Below, in pieces: positions 13,398 through 24,867 of a DNA stretch of 64,000 nucleotides. Source of the DNA: Gordionus sp. m RMFG-2023. Lineage: Eukaryota > Nematomorpha > Gordioida > Chordodea > Parachordodidae. Each line of letters opens with the position of its first letter. Position 1 is the first letter of the stretch. The notes under the pieces are model-generated. The model saw only the letters and a list, made by a program, of their open reading frames with translations. It made no database searches and was not told the origin of the DNA. The translations under genes were made by a program, and so were the position numbers. The DNA lies in assembly GCF_954871325.1 (NCBI RefSeq), contig NC_088777.1, positions 4,280,509 through 4,344,508 on the forward strand, written 5' to 3'.

Positions 13398-13415
13398 ATC
13401 CTGGTCACGGCACCA
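13398..13415 (-). promoter_or_regulatory. Primer-binding site for tRNA-His
   Basis: The plus strand reads ATCCTGGTCACGGCACCA, which matches the 3' end of animal histidine tRNA (acceptor stem TCACGGC, A73, CCA) as I remember it. The minus strand is therefore an 18-nt complementary primer site starting one base inside the LTR. It fixes the orientation of an element that has no genes. Confidence 0.85.
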
Positions 13416-13416
13416 A

Positions 13417-13774
13417 TATTACAAGCCATCCTTTCATAATAATAAGAATAAGAATACGACTCAAATTTCTTTATTAAAAAACACCAACAACAATATCTAT
13501 ACATTATCAAAAAAATTACAAATCATAAATATCTAATTATCTAATTCTTCATGTCCCAAAGGTCCATTATTAGTTCCTCGCTGACATCTTCTCGAATTAA
13601 TCCAAACTCTTCATCCCAAAATGGATAACAAAAGAATCCTTTTCCATCAACCCATCATGTGTTCATCACCTCCTCTTCTTCCCCCAAGGAAAACTTAATT
13701 CCCCTGTCAGAAAATAACTAACATTTGATGTATTATATTAAATTTATTTCTTCTTTTTTTCAAAAGCTACAACA
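13417..13774 (-). repeat. 5' LTR of the nested element (right on this strand)
   Basis: It abuts the primer-binding site with a 1-nt spacer at 13416 and is followed on the plus strand by the CCATC duplication at 13775-13779. Confidence 0.95.
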
Positions 13775-14689
13775 CCATCGATATTGATTGAAAAATTTAG
13801 GTTATTACACCCGAGGAAATCTACAAGTTCGAAATTGTTTTTATTCATTACAGCTGTACAAGGTAAAAATGAAAGTTACATCAATTGGGTAAGTAGATTA
13901 TGTATTTTACAAAATGAATGTTCGTTAAGCGATAGTAGAGTCATTGAAAAAGTAAAAATTTCATCAAATAGCAGAAGTATCAGGCAGAAAATTACGTTGA
14001 AAGAGAATATTACGTTAGCAGAAGTCTTTAGTTTAAGAGATGATTTTGAGGAGACAGAATTAAAAGAAAATATAATAGCTAAAGTTGAAAACATTTCTTT
14101 AAGTGAAAAGATTGAAGAAGAAACAAGCGTAAAACATTTGGAAAGACAAAGAGGCATGAAAGTTGAAGAAAACAAACAGGTGGTCAGATACGACGATAGA
14201 CATAATCCACGATCGAATAACGATAACAGACAACTATGGACTACGAGAAACAACAACTTTCAAAGAAATAATTATCAGGGAAATAATTACAACCCTAGAC
14301 ATCAGAACTATAATGCGGGTAACTACAATAACGTTAGGGCAAATTACCCAGGATTATACAATAATTCTTCGAGATATGATAATAGAGCTAGTTATAATAA
14401 AAATGACTATAATAATAATAGATTTAATAATGATTATAATTACAGATATAACAGACATTATAACGATTCAAGATGTATTCAAAGATATAACGATAATCAT
14501 AATATTGGAAATCGAGGAACAAATCAAATGTGCAATTGTAAATATCATAACAACGACAATAATCAATCACGATATACAAATAAAGTAAACACTGTAAATA
14601 TAGAAGAGATAAAAGAAGATGATAATGACAAACTAGAAAGAAAAGAATATAATTTATACAATTTAGACATAAACAACATGGATGCCGAT

Positions 14690-15010
14690 AATAATTACAC
14701 AGCTAACGATGCTTATAAGGTCACGGTATATTTGAACGACATGCCTATTTTGATGCAGATTGATACCGGATCAAGGTATAGTATCCTACCGATGTATGTT
14801 GCAAAAGAGATTGGTATCAAAATATTAAATAAATCAGACACAAAATTAACTGGTTATGATGGGAGAACAATAAAGGTGTTAGGAACTGTCCAAGTAAAGG
14901 CGAAGTTCGAAGACAAAACCCAAACATTAGATGCTTATGTTGTCCAGAGTGACAAGGTTCCACTTTTGGGTAGGACCTGGATAGCAGTCTTTAGAAATAT
15001 ACTAGATAGA
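14690..15010 (+). pseudogene. Aspartic protease region of the Gypsy element
   Basis: The retropepsin core QIDTGSRYSILP is followed by an ILNKSDTKLTGYDG segment and a VPLLGRTW segment, the usual order of flap and C-terminal hydrophobic motif in LTR-element proteases. It is continuous with the downstream RT linker. Confidence 0.85.
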
Positions 15011-15079
15011 TTTGTAAACTTAGTCGAAGAAGATTATGACAATACTATTCAAGAACTGATCAAACAATGCGAGTCAAAA

Positions 15080-16440
15080 CTTAGCAAGAAACCAATACTA
15101 CGCAATTATGTCAAACTACATCTAAAACAAGGTGCTACACCGAAAATCATACCTCCCAGGCGTGTACCTTATTCAAGAATTGATTTGGTTACAAAAGAAC
15201 TACAGAAGTGGATAAGCGACAAAATAATCGAACCTGTTGAAGAGGTAAGATAGGCCAGTCCTCTCACTCCTGTTGTCAAGAGCGATGGTTCACTTCGGCT
15301 ATGTGCTGACTTCAAGAATACTATTAATCCTGCGTTAGAGAATTTCAAGTACCCAATTCCACGCATCAATGACCTTATGGCAAAGTTATCGAAAGGCAAG
15401 AAATTTACAAAGATCGACTTTAAAAATGCATTTCTTCAAGTTCCAATACACAAAGAATCAATAGATTTTCTCACTATTTCAACTCATAAAGGCTATTTCA
15501 GGTTTACAAGACTTCCGTTTGGATTAAAAACTTCGTCAGCAATATTTCAACAAACTATGGATATATTCGGGAACATGAAAGACGTCGTGTTTTATATTGA
15601 TGACTTATTGATTACTGGGGAGGATGATGAAGCTCACTTGAACAACATAAAAATGGTATTTGACAAAATATCAAAGTATGGGCTTACACCAAACTTGACA
15701 AAAAGTATATTTTTGAAGAAAAAACTACGGTTTCTAGGTCACGATATAGACGACAATGGAATCCATCCGAACGCAGATAAAATAAAGGCTATTTCTAATA
15801 TGCCGGAACCTAAGACAAAAGAAGAGTTGGCAACTTTTTTGGGGATGGCGAGCTATTATCGAAAATTTCTGTGCAATTTTGCTGACATCGCCGATCCCTT
15901 TTACAAAATAGTAAATAAAGACAAGTGGTTATGGGATAGTACACATCAAGAAAGCTTTGATTACCTAAAAAAACTCATAAGCACTCCGCCTACGTTAAAT
16001 TTTTATAAACCGGATCTACCAGTGGGCATTGCAACTGATGCTTCAAAGAAAGGTTTAGGCGCAGTCTTATTTCATATTGAGGGTGATGGCAAAGAAAAAC
16101 CCATCGCTTTCGCGTCAAGAGCACTATTGAAATCAGAGTTAAATTATACCAATATCGAAAAAGAAGCTTTGTCGGTAATTTACGCGGTTAAAAAATTCCA
16201 GGAGTATTTAATAGGCACAAGATTTGTAATAATTCCCGACCACAAGCCACTCGTGTATATATTTACGAAGGGACTCAAGGACAATTCTTCCATATCAATG
16301 CGACTCCAAAAATGGAACTTGGCTATGGGAGCGTATTACTTTACGATAGATCATAGACCCGGGAAACGAAATATTGTACCAGACTGTTTGTCCAGATTAC
16401 CACTAATGAATACAGAAGAGATGGTACAAAAGTTAGATGA
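15080..16440 (+). pseudogene. Reverse transcriptase and RNase H region of the Gypsy element
   Basis: RT motifs appear in order: KIDFKNAFLQVPI, RFTRLPFGLKTS, FYIDDLLI (YIDD active site), LRFLGH and FLGMASYYRKF. They are followed by an RNase H domain (IATDASKKGLGAVL, LNYTNIEKEALSVIYA, IIPDHKPLVYI) and the linker before integrase. This is the diagnostic Ty3/Gypsy order. Confidence 0.92.
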
Positions 16441-16519
16441 CGAAATAATTGATGACAATTTTTAGGACACACCAATAAATTTTAAAAGAATAGTTAAAGA
16501 AACTAATATTGATCAAGAA

Positions 16520-17370
16520 CTAATGGAAGTAATCAACGATATAAGGAATCATGAGCAGATAAAGAACAAAACGTATAAAAATATGGTATTGGAATTGAGT
16601 TTAATCAAAGGTTGCCTTTTTAAAGAGAATAGGATCATAATACCGAAAGGTATGAGAAAAGAGATTTTGCAAGAGTTGCATAATGGGCATCTCGGTGCTG
16701 GAAAAACAAAATCATTAGCGAGAGAGTATCTGTGGTGGCCTGGTTTAAATGCAGAAATAGATCAGGAGGTAAAGAATTGCGATGCTTGCAATAAATACGC
16801 AGACAATCCTCATAATATTCAAAACCCATGGGAAACAGCAACGAAAGTATTCGAGCGCGTACACATAGACTTTGCAGAGTTCAAAGATAATAATTTTATG
16901 GTATGTGTTGACGCCTTCAGCAAATTTCCTATTATTAGGAGAATGAGAAACACAACTACGGAATCAACGATTAAAGAATTGATGAAAATAATAAGTTTAT
17001 TTGGTATACCTAATAGAATAGTCAGTGATAATGGAACTAACTTTACCAGTAAATTATTTAAGAAATTTTGCGAAGATCACGAAATCGAACACTTACTCAC
17101 CGCACCTCACCCCCAACAGTCCAGTGGCCAATGTGAGCGTATGATTAGATCAATGAAAATGAATATGAAAAGGAATATGGAAAATAATAATAAAATAGAC
17201 GTAGACATAGCTCTAGAAAAGTTTCTTTTTAATTATCGTAATACACCCAACGCAACGACCAACAAAATACCAAGCGAAGTAATGTTCTCCAGAATGATTA
17301 GGACAAAATGGGAGTTGATAAAACCGAGGGATGAAAGAGATCATATACTAAATCGCAAGATATGAATAGC
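16520..17370 (+). pseudogene. Integrase region of the Gypsy element
   Basis: An HHCC zinc-binding segment (ELHNGHLGAGKTK, CDACNKYAD) leads into a DDE core (VCVDAFSKFP, IVSDNGTNF, QSSGQCERMIR). A basic tail extends to about 17.7 kb. Integrase lies after RT, which places the element in Ty3/Gypsy rather than Copia. Confidence 0.92.
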
Positions 17371-17905
17371 TAGGGATATAGAAATAGGAGACAGCATATG
17401 GTATAAAACTTTTAAGGATAATAATTGGGAAAAAGGTACAATAATGCGCAAAAACGGAAATTTGTTGTATGAGATAGATACTGGGACCAAAATTATAAAA
17501 AGACACTTGGACCAAATAAAAAAAAGATCAACTAATGTTGAACTTTCTTCTAATGGTGCAACAGTTTTTAAAGCTAATGTTAATAATAATGCATCACCTT
17601 ATACATTGAATTTTAGAAGGGGAGGTGATGAACCAAGAAACCAAAATGTACAAGTGAATGATCAGAATCGCAACGTTCAAAGACCAGTTAGAAATAGTGT
17701 GTTGCCTAAAAAATTTGAAAATTTTATAATGAATTAAATTTGATAATAAATTTTTTTTCTCTTCCTTATATTAAAACAAAATTAGTTTTTTTTGTGTGTG
17801 GAACTTAATTGATAAAACGTACAACAAAAAAAAGATCAACGAAGGGGTTAACGAGCAAGAATGACAAACGACAAAAATTATAGACAAAGGGCAAATAAGA
17901 AATTT

Positions 17906-17922
17906 AAAAAAAAAGTGTGAAA
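17906..17922 (+). promoter_or_regulatory. Polypurine tract of the Gypsy element
   Basis: A purine-dominated run (A-rich, ending GTGTGAAA) lies directly before the TG of the 3' LTR at 17923. Confidence 0.6.
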
Positions 17923-18326
17923 TGTTAAACAGTGACACTCATGTATTTTATCTTAACTTTAAAAAATTGTTTTTTACATCCTTAAGCTATTTATGGCGTA
18001 ACTTAAAATATTTCAAATGTAATAAGAATTGTTTCTTTCTTTTTGTTAAAAACAACTTTTATATTTTAAAAAATCAATGCTTATAAACTAATATTAAATT
18101 TTATATTTTATAAATCAATTTACTTAAAAAACGAATGTTCAATTTTATATTTTAACTTTAAAAAGATCAATTTATTATAAACTACATTAAATTAAATTGT
18201 TAATATATATATAGGAAACTATTTTGAGTTATGTGATCATTATATTTTTTAAATTTAAATATCAATAAATTGACATAAAAATTATATTCTTGAAGTCTGC
18301 ACCATTAGAAATCTTTAGAAATTTCA
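17923..18326 (+). repeat. 3' LTR of the Gypsy element
   Basis: It is 404 bp, starts TGTTAAACAGTG and ends AAATTTCA. The second TATAC target duplication follows at 18327-18331. Confidence 0.95.
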
Positions 18327-18331
18327 TATAC

Positions 18332-19870
18332 CTTTATGCTTTAGTATGTATGGTTTGTAGTCTAAAATAATTAATTATTTAAAATCATGCTAATTTATAG
18401 TATTGATTTTAATTTTTTCTACCTTTTCTATAATTCACAATATAGATAAACATGCTGACTAAAATTAATATTAATGAATTGTTTAAGGATTCTGTTATAT
18501 AAATTTTATTATATATCTGGTCCTCGAAATATTTCTGTTGATCCTAAACAAAAATGAAATTAAATATAATATAATATGATAAGTTAGGTCTACTTTGTAG
18601 AGTATTAGTGCGAAATGATAAGATTTAACAATACATTTTTGATTTAATACATCTTTTAATGGAATTATTTATTTTTTCATTAATAATAATTCTTAAAAAT
18701 CACCCTTGGAATTAATGATAACTTTCATTTCATGATATTAATATAGACGGGTTATTAATAATCTACTCTCCTATAATCATATAATTATCATTAATATCGA
18801 AAGATTTATTTTAATTATATTATACATATAAATTAATTGCATATATGACATATAAAAATATGTTTAAACCTATAGATATTACTAGAATGCCCCTTATATG
18901 TTCTTTATTTCAATTTAAAATCTGCCTATTGAAAATATTAAGTATAATTTAGATTTATATTAAAAATTAATTCATATCTTTTCTAAAGAAGATTATATTA
19001 CCTAGTTGATTTGTTACAAAAACTTTATAAAAATATATAAATACGGTGGAAAATCAAATAAGTAATTTTAATTCTTACAGGTAAAATAATCCTAAAAGAA
19101 GGCAATCGATGTGGAAAATTACTCAAAATCAATTTTAAAATCATGGTTCCTAATAATCATCAACATTTTTTTAAAAAATTAAACTTATTTAAAAAGAAAC
19201 CAAAATTCCAGGTCTGATTTCGGGCCCCTTCAAAAATACTGCAAGCCTATTTTAAAAGCAAAGAGTATCACACTGCTAGTCATATTTTGGAGGAAAGTAA
19301 AATAAAAAAAATTTTTATAATAATTATATTACTTTTGATATTATAAATTTTAACTTTTTACAAATATATATTTTTTTTATAAATATTTCGATGAAATCTT
19401 AATCAAAATTAATAAATTTTATATTTTAAAATACGAGTTAGAGCAATAAATAATTATGCGAAATTTTATATTTCTAACTTTGGAGTAATTTAGAAGTTAT
19501 TTATGATTAAATATTTCAGATAGGGAGCATACATGTTATCTAAGTGCCCCCTTTAACCTATGATACCTCTATTCCAATTTAATGATATACAAAAAAAATA
19601 ATAGATATATTTTTGAAATCATTTCCGATTTTTTAAATCATTATCGATTTTTAAAATTATTTAGGATTTTAAAAATCATTTAGGATTTTTTAAAAATCAT
19701 TTAGGATTTTAAAAATCATTTAGGATTTTAAAAATCATTTAAGGATTTTAAAAATCATTTAAGGATTTTAAAAATCATTTAAGGATTTTAAAAATAATTT
19801 AGGATTTTAATAATCATTTATTTTTTATATTTTTCTTAATTATCATACATATATAACTCAATTTTTTTTT
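18332..19870. repeat. Segmental duplication, copy A, block 3
   Basis: It continues block 2 across the Gypsy insertion. It matches about 27041-28235, with anchors AAGGATTCTGTTATAT, GATATTACTAGAATGCCCCT, TTACCTAGTTGATTTG and AATTATCATACATATATAAC. The stretch from about 19040 to 19820, including a minisatellite, has no counterpart in copy B. No gene is seen. Confidence 0.85.
19612..19826. repeat. About 20-bp tandem repeat with palindromic units
   Basis: About eleven units of AGGATTTTAAAAATCATTT with small length variation. Each unit holds GATTTTAAAAATC, which is nearly self-complementary. The units are most regular in the middle and decay at both edges. The array is absent from copy B of the duplication. 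Confidence 0.9.
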
Positions 19871-20269
19871 AAAGTGACGGGTTTTAGATAGAATCTTATT
19901 CAATCCCTTATACTCTGACATTAATAATATATGAACTAATTTTATTATTAAACATAAAACGAATCCTATGTTATTCGTTGATTTTTTTTCAATTTGATTC
20001 GATTTACGAATATGATAAACACAATTCAATTTCAAATTCAAGACGAGAATAATGAAAAATAATTTTTATAGGAGCAAAATTTTGCGTATTATCATTTTTA
20101 AGTCTATAGTTTGTTTGTTTGGAAGGGGGGGGGTACAAAATCTTTTAAAATGACAGAATTCATATTTAAACGTCTCCTTTTACTTCCCTGCTAGAAATAT
20201 GAAATTTTATTCATTTTTTATTTCATTTTTTTGAATTTAATAAAAAATATTTAAAACGAGTTATTTTGT

Positions 20270-20690
20270 TAAAGAAATTAAATTAAATAATTGAAAACTT
20301 TTCTAATAGTAGTAAAAAAAAAATAACTTCTTTATACTAGTTATACTATTTTATTACCATATAGTTTTAAAAATACCAGAAGGTAAAGGGTTAGAGTTCT
20401 TTAATATTAACGTAAACTATTTAAATAAAATTGAATGATGGATACAAAAATAATTTTGCTGGTAAATTTAATTTTTGAAAATATTTTAATAAAAAAATAT
20501 AATAAATCATATTCGTAATAAGATTTTAAAATATAGGGAAAATGTATAATAGTTTTCCTCACCTTCATATCCCTTTTTTAACGGATTTTAGGCAAAATAA
20601 CTTTAGTGGAGTATTTGGGGATCAATCTTAAGATAAATATTTAGAACCGCCTCTCCTAATGAAATTTTAAAAAATATCTCATGCATATAA
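20270..20690. repeat. Segmental duplication, copy B, block 1
   Basis: It corresponds to 225-760. The following 400 bp up to the hAT at 21093 has only weak similarity to copy A and shows no gene. Confidence 0.75.
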
Positions 20691-21456
20691 TAGAGTCCTA
20701 CAATGGTGATAAAATCTTCAATAAAATATAAACCTTGACATGTCCTTACCCTCAAAAATATTGATGTCATATTACCTTCCTACTATTTCCTTCATTCCTT
20801 TATCAAAATTATATAATTAATTTTTTTTTAAGAATAAGAAAGATTTTTTAAAAAAATTAAGGAGGTGGAACGGAAGATATTTATTATTCACAATTTAAAA
20901 AATTATAATATTTTTAAACAAAGTTAAAATTATTATAGTTATTCTTATTGCTAAATATTTCAATTTAATGCATAACAATAAAATAGAGAAATAAATATTA
21001 TAAACTTCGAATTTCTTTCCTATAAGCCTTTTTAAAAATCTGTCAGACGGGTCCGATATAGATATATTAGTAATTTTATGGATCTGTTAGAGTAGTGTTT
21101 GCTACGGTCTGGTCCGGTCTTTTTTTCTAAAATGGGACCGGACCGATGAACCGTTAAGTCAAATGAGACCGAACCGTGGGACCGTCGGTCCGGCCCGGTC
21201 CAGGCGGTCCGGTAAAGCTACAAAAGTTTTATTCTGCATTTAAATTTATTAAAAATGAATAGTTAAACTACCCTATTAATATTTCAATTATATCATCAAT
21301 TCATTTTTATTATATTATACACAAATTCCTAATCAAAAGAATATTAAAATACAAATTTATTTAATATGAATTATATCAATATGATTATGATTTACATATT
21401 TAATTAATTTTTTTGTTATATATATTTGGTTATAAAATAAATTGTTTATAAATAAT

Positions 21457-24400
21457 TTAATTATCTTCTAAAAAATCAAAAATGATTCCATTTTTTATAC
21501 ATGATTCAAGTGCCACCATAGATTGAACCATCTTTGGATTCATTCTATTGCGTTTTTTAGTTATTTTATCATTAGCTTTAGAAAATATCCTTTCACATGC
21601 TACTGATGTAGCCTGCTGGGGGAGATAGTCCATTGATATTTTTGATAGAACTGGAAATCGATATTGATTCCCTTCCCACCAATCTAGTATATTGGAATTA
21701 ACAGGACATAAAATATCATATAAATAACATTGAATTTCAGTTATATCCTCTATCTGAGCTATCTCCTTTGATGACCCAGTTTCCATGAGCCTATTCCTGG
21801 CTATTCTCTTCCTCAGGGATATCCTTAAATAATAATTTTCAATAAATAAATAAATATTTTTATATACTTTGTTTTTCATTATGCCACTTGATAAAGTGCT
21901 CGCATATTTTTCATATACTTCCTTAAATTGGATAAAATTTTCAGAAGTATTTAATAGATTATACATGTGAACCTAAATAAAAAGTAATTTTGTAATATTA
22001 TAAAGAATTATGAATAACTTTTTTGATTCTAGGGTCTAATAGACTACCAATATATGACTCCATGTTTAAAAATTTGTGAATGTAGTGATTAGCTTTCTGA
22101 GTGACTTTCGTTGCAAAAGTTGCATCAATAAATGAGGGCGAGGAATTAGAATTAAAAATATTTGCAATATGTATTTGTATATTTTCCATTATCATAAGAC
22201 ATATGCCTAAATAAGAGAAAAACTATTTAAAAATATCAGATAAAAGATATTCAACCAATGGTAGGATAGGAGGATCCATATAAATCCAAGGTGGTTTTAT
22301 AAAATGGTTTTAATAAAGGAATTACTTCCTCTATTTTATTTTTATCATTATTTGTGAAGGCAATGCTGCCAAGGGTTTCATACTCTGAATAACACAAAGT
22401 TCTTATTGTCTCAAAATTCTAAATATATAATCCTATTAAAAAAAGAAAAAGATAGATAATTTACTGTAAGGACCTTCACCAACATCAAATATGTTGAATT
22501 CCAGCGAGTTTCAACATCAGTGGGAATTTTCTGTCCTATGTCATTACCTCTAAGTAATGACCTATATTTTTGAAGCAATGATGGACTTTGAGATATATTC
22601 GTAGTAATCAATCTCACTTTAATGATAACTTCATCAATGTTTTGTAGAATATTTTGGCAAATTATGATTAATACGTGTGCCATACAGCCATATGCTGCAA
22701 ATGGGTTTGGACTCATGTAAGTCTTCATGAGTCTCTGAGTTTTTACCATATTTGCAGCATTATCAGTTGTTAAACTGATAATTTTTCCTTTAAATTATAC
22801 TCAATAATTAAATCTGAAAGACATTTATATATATTTTCAGCTTTGTGCGGATAAGGCACATAATTAATATCCAATATGATTTCTTTCATTTTCCATGATT
22901 TATCTATATAGTGCCCACTTACAGTTATATATGGAAGTTTTTGAACAGATGTCCATAAATCTGTAGTGATAGCCAGTTTTCCTGGCAATTTTGCTATCAT
23001 GGATATAACATAAATTTTTTTATTTAGATAATTGTTTAGAATATTCTTTTTAAAAGCATTATATGTGTGCACTTTAATATTAGGATTTATATATCCAATC
23101 ATTTCCAAAAATTTAATATTATTTATAAGGGCATGTAGGGGGATAGTAGATGTTATAATAATTTCCACAATGTATTCATTGATTTTTTTATTTTGAGCAG
23201 TTGTAATTCTGCTATTATATATATGATCTGAAGAAAAATTTATTTCTTTCTGAACTAATAATTTTTCTTCTCCCTGTGATACATTTTTATGTTTAAGAAA
23301 CATATGTCGTCTCAAAGTAGCTAAAATAAGATAAAATTATTCATAACATATGTGAATCATAGTATATAGGGGTGGGACCAATACCAATATAATATTGGTT
23401 TACAATACCAATACCAATATAAACAAATATATAATTAAATATTGGTATTGTTTTTACAACCAATACCAATTACATAAATATATTGGTTTTGATATATTGT
23501 TTAAATACAATTTTAACCAATACCAATATTAAAAATAGATGAATACATATAATTATTTGGTTTTATCGTGATATTTTTTTAATTTCATTACATAAACATA
23601 AGCTTATTAATCCATTTCATTTAGGATATTATAATGAATGAAGACCAAGTAGAGTTAATAAATATAGATAATGCTGTTGATACTAATAATAATAGCGATA
23701 ATGAACAAGAACAAGAAGAATCATCAATATCTAATAAAAGATGAAATACAGCAAAAATCTGGGAATTTTATACTAGTTGGGATAACAAAAAAAGGCTATT
23801 TGCTAAATGTAAAAAAAAATATCTCTTCCCAATTTTAGAACCTCGGGGTTATGGACGCATCTTAAATCCATCCACCCAAGCCCAACATTATATAGGAAAT
23901 GTGAACAAATAAACAGTAAAAATATTAACACAATAAAATCATTTTTAGTTTATAATATAAATAATAAAGCTAATTTAAAACATTTAATTCTTTTTTATTC
24001 AAAATAACAGCCTTTTCAATGGTTGAGAATATCACTTTTAAAAATTTAATAGCATATTCTAAGCCCTCACTAAAATTACTTTCTAGAAAAAGATTAAAAA
24101 TAGAAATTATGAAACATTAACATAGTTCTTTTATCAATTTAAAATCTGTACGTTCTAACATTACATCTAAATTTTCCTTAACAATGGACATTTTGTCCTC
24201 TCCAGGGCATAATAACAATTCATTATATTGATAATGAATTTAAATTAAATAATCATTTATTAGATTTTATTCCTTTTAAATCAGCACATAATTCTATTAA
24301 TATTTATAATTCTGTATTAAAAGTAAAATTTGAAATTGATTTTTTTTGTATTACATTAGACAGTGCAAGTATAATTTAGCATTTCTAAAAATCCTGTTTT

Positions 24401-24867
24401 TATGGTAATGCTTCCTGATTTTTTCCATGTTTATTTAAAACTAGAAATTAAGGGTTTTATAATCACTATTTATTTCTATTCTTTTAATTAGTTATTTGAA
24501 TTTAAACCAATACAATATAAACCAATAACAATACAAGAAATAGAAAATATTGTTTAAACCAATATCAATATTTTAGACCCAATACCAATACAATATTTTG
24601 TTAATATTGGGTTTTTAATATTGGTTCCCAGCTAATAGTATATATGCTTAATTTACTTGTGCGTGATGTATTTGAAAATGATTGTAAACAGATTTTACAA
24701 ATCTTATGACCAGTCTCTTTTTTAAAATAATTGTATAATTCTTTAACATCTTTTAAAGAATTTGATGGATTTTTTTGATTTTCATCAATAGTCATTCTTT
24801 CACCCCTTGAAGAGTGTGGCATTTCAATAGTACTAGTAGTTTCAACTTCTATGATTTCAATATCCAT
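21457..24867 (-). pseudogene. hAT transposase (BED finger to hATC), multi-exon, disrupted
   Basis: Exon 1 (24867-24657) starts at an ATG and carries CKICLQSFSNTSR, the Cys half of a BED finger. Its donor is GTAAAT. Exon 2 (23320-22465) restores phase and supplies TLRRHMFLKH (the His half), TTDLWTS and WNSTYLML. Exon 3 begins at 22418 (NFETIRTL, LGSIAFTNN). The last part (about 22195-21457) holds LLDPRIKK and the hATC dimerisation domain (WWEGNQYRFPVL, ATSVACERIFSKA). One frameshift in an A run near 22786, another near 22260 and an in-frame stop near 22230 make it non-functional. Without the nested insertion and its duplicated target, intron 1 would be 60 nt. Confidence 0.88.
23367..24634 (+). 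mobile_element. hAT deletion derivative nested in the hAT intron
   Basis: It is bounded by an 8-bp duplication ATAGTATA (23359-23366 and 24635-24642). Ends are TAGGGGTGGGACCAATACC and, inverted, TAGCTGGGAACCAATATT. About 150 bp at each end are packed with ACCAATACCAATA-type words. On the plus strand, remnants of a transposase begin at an ATG near 23634. They show an acidic N-terminus, a BED finger (WEFYTSWDNKK, CKKKY, then GLWTHLKSIHP in another frame) and a conserved middle segment near 24010 (FSMVENITFKNLI). Stops and frameshifts are present and the hATC part is missing. Confidence 0.92.

Larger units (their letters stand above)
11116..13774 (-). mobile_element. Non-coding LTR element (TRIM/LARD-like) nested in the Gypsy gag
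   Basis: Two direct repeats of exactly 358 bp (11116-11473 and 13417-13774) bound a 1.94 kb interior with no supportable coding sequence. A 5-bp target duplication CCATC lies at 11111-11115 and 13775-13779. Read on the minus strand, the LTR begins TGTTGTAGCT and ends CTTGTAATA, with a tRNA-His primer-binding site next to the 5' LTR and a purine-rich AAGGGTGGGCT next to the 3' LTR. The two LTRs differ at 6 of 358 positions. The interior is AT-rich with no motif I recognise, so it would depend on another element's proteins. Confidence 0.93.
10900..14600 (+). pseudogene. gag region of the Gypsy element, split by the nested element
   Basis: The region starts shortly after the primer-binding site and is interrupted by the element at 11116-13774. 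The part after the insertion has a helical, charged stretch (about 13.78-14.15 kb). A long tract dominated by Asn, Tyr, Arg and Asp follows (about 14.19-14.58 kb), where a nucleocapsid is expected. A short Cys-rich word (CNCKYH) is all that recalls a zinc knuckle. The assignment is by position before the protease. Confidence 0.7.
10367..18326 (+). mobile_element. Ty3/Gypsy LTR retroelement carrying a nested LTR element
   Basis: It has two LTRs (411 and 404 bp, TG...CA), a 5-bp target duplication TATAC (10362-10366 and 18327-18331), a primer-binding site just inside the 5' LTR, a purine-rich tract before the 3' LTR, and gag-protease-RT-RNase H-integrase order. The two LTRs differ by 2 substitutions and 4 small indels, so this copy is young. 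It is nevertheless broken, by about four breaks plus a 2.66 kb insertion in gag. Copy B of the surrounding duplication has the empty target near 27040. Confidence 0.95.

Noticed and set aside
13876-14256. 126-codon minus-strand frame in the Gypsy gag
   Set aside because: It is the antisense shadow of the gag frame and has no domain of its own.
19612-19826. CRISPR-like array
   Set aside because: Units abut without unique spacers and the genome is eukaryotic.
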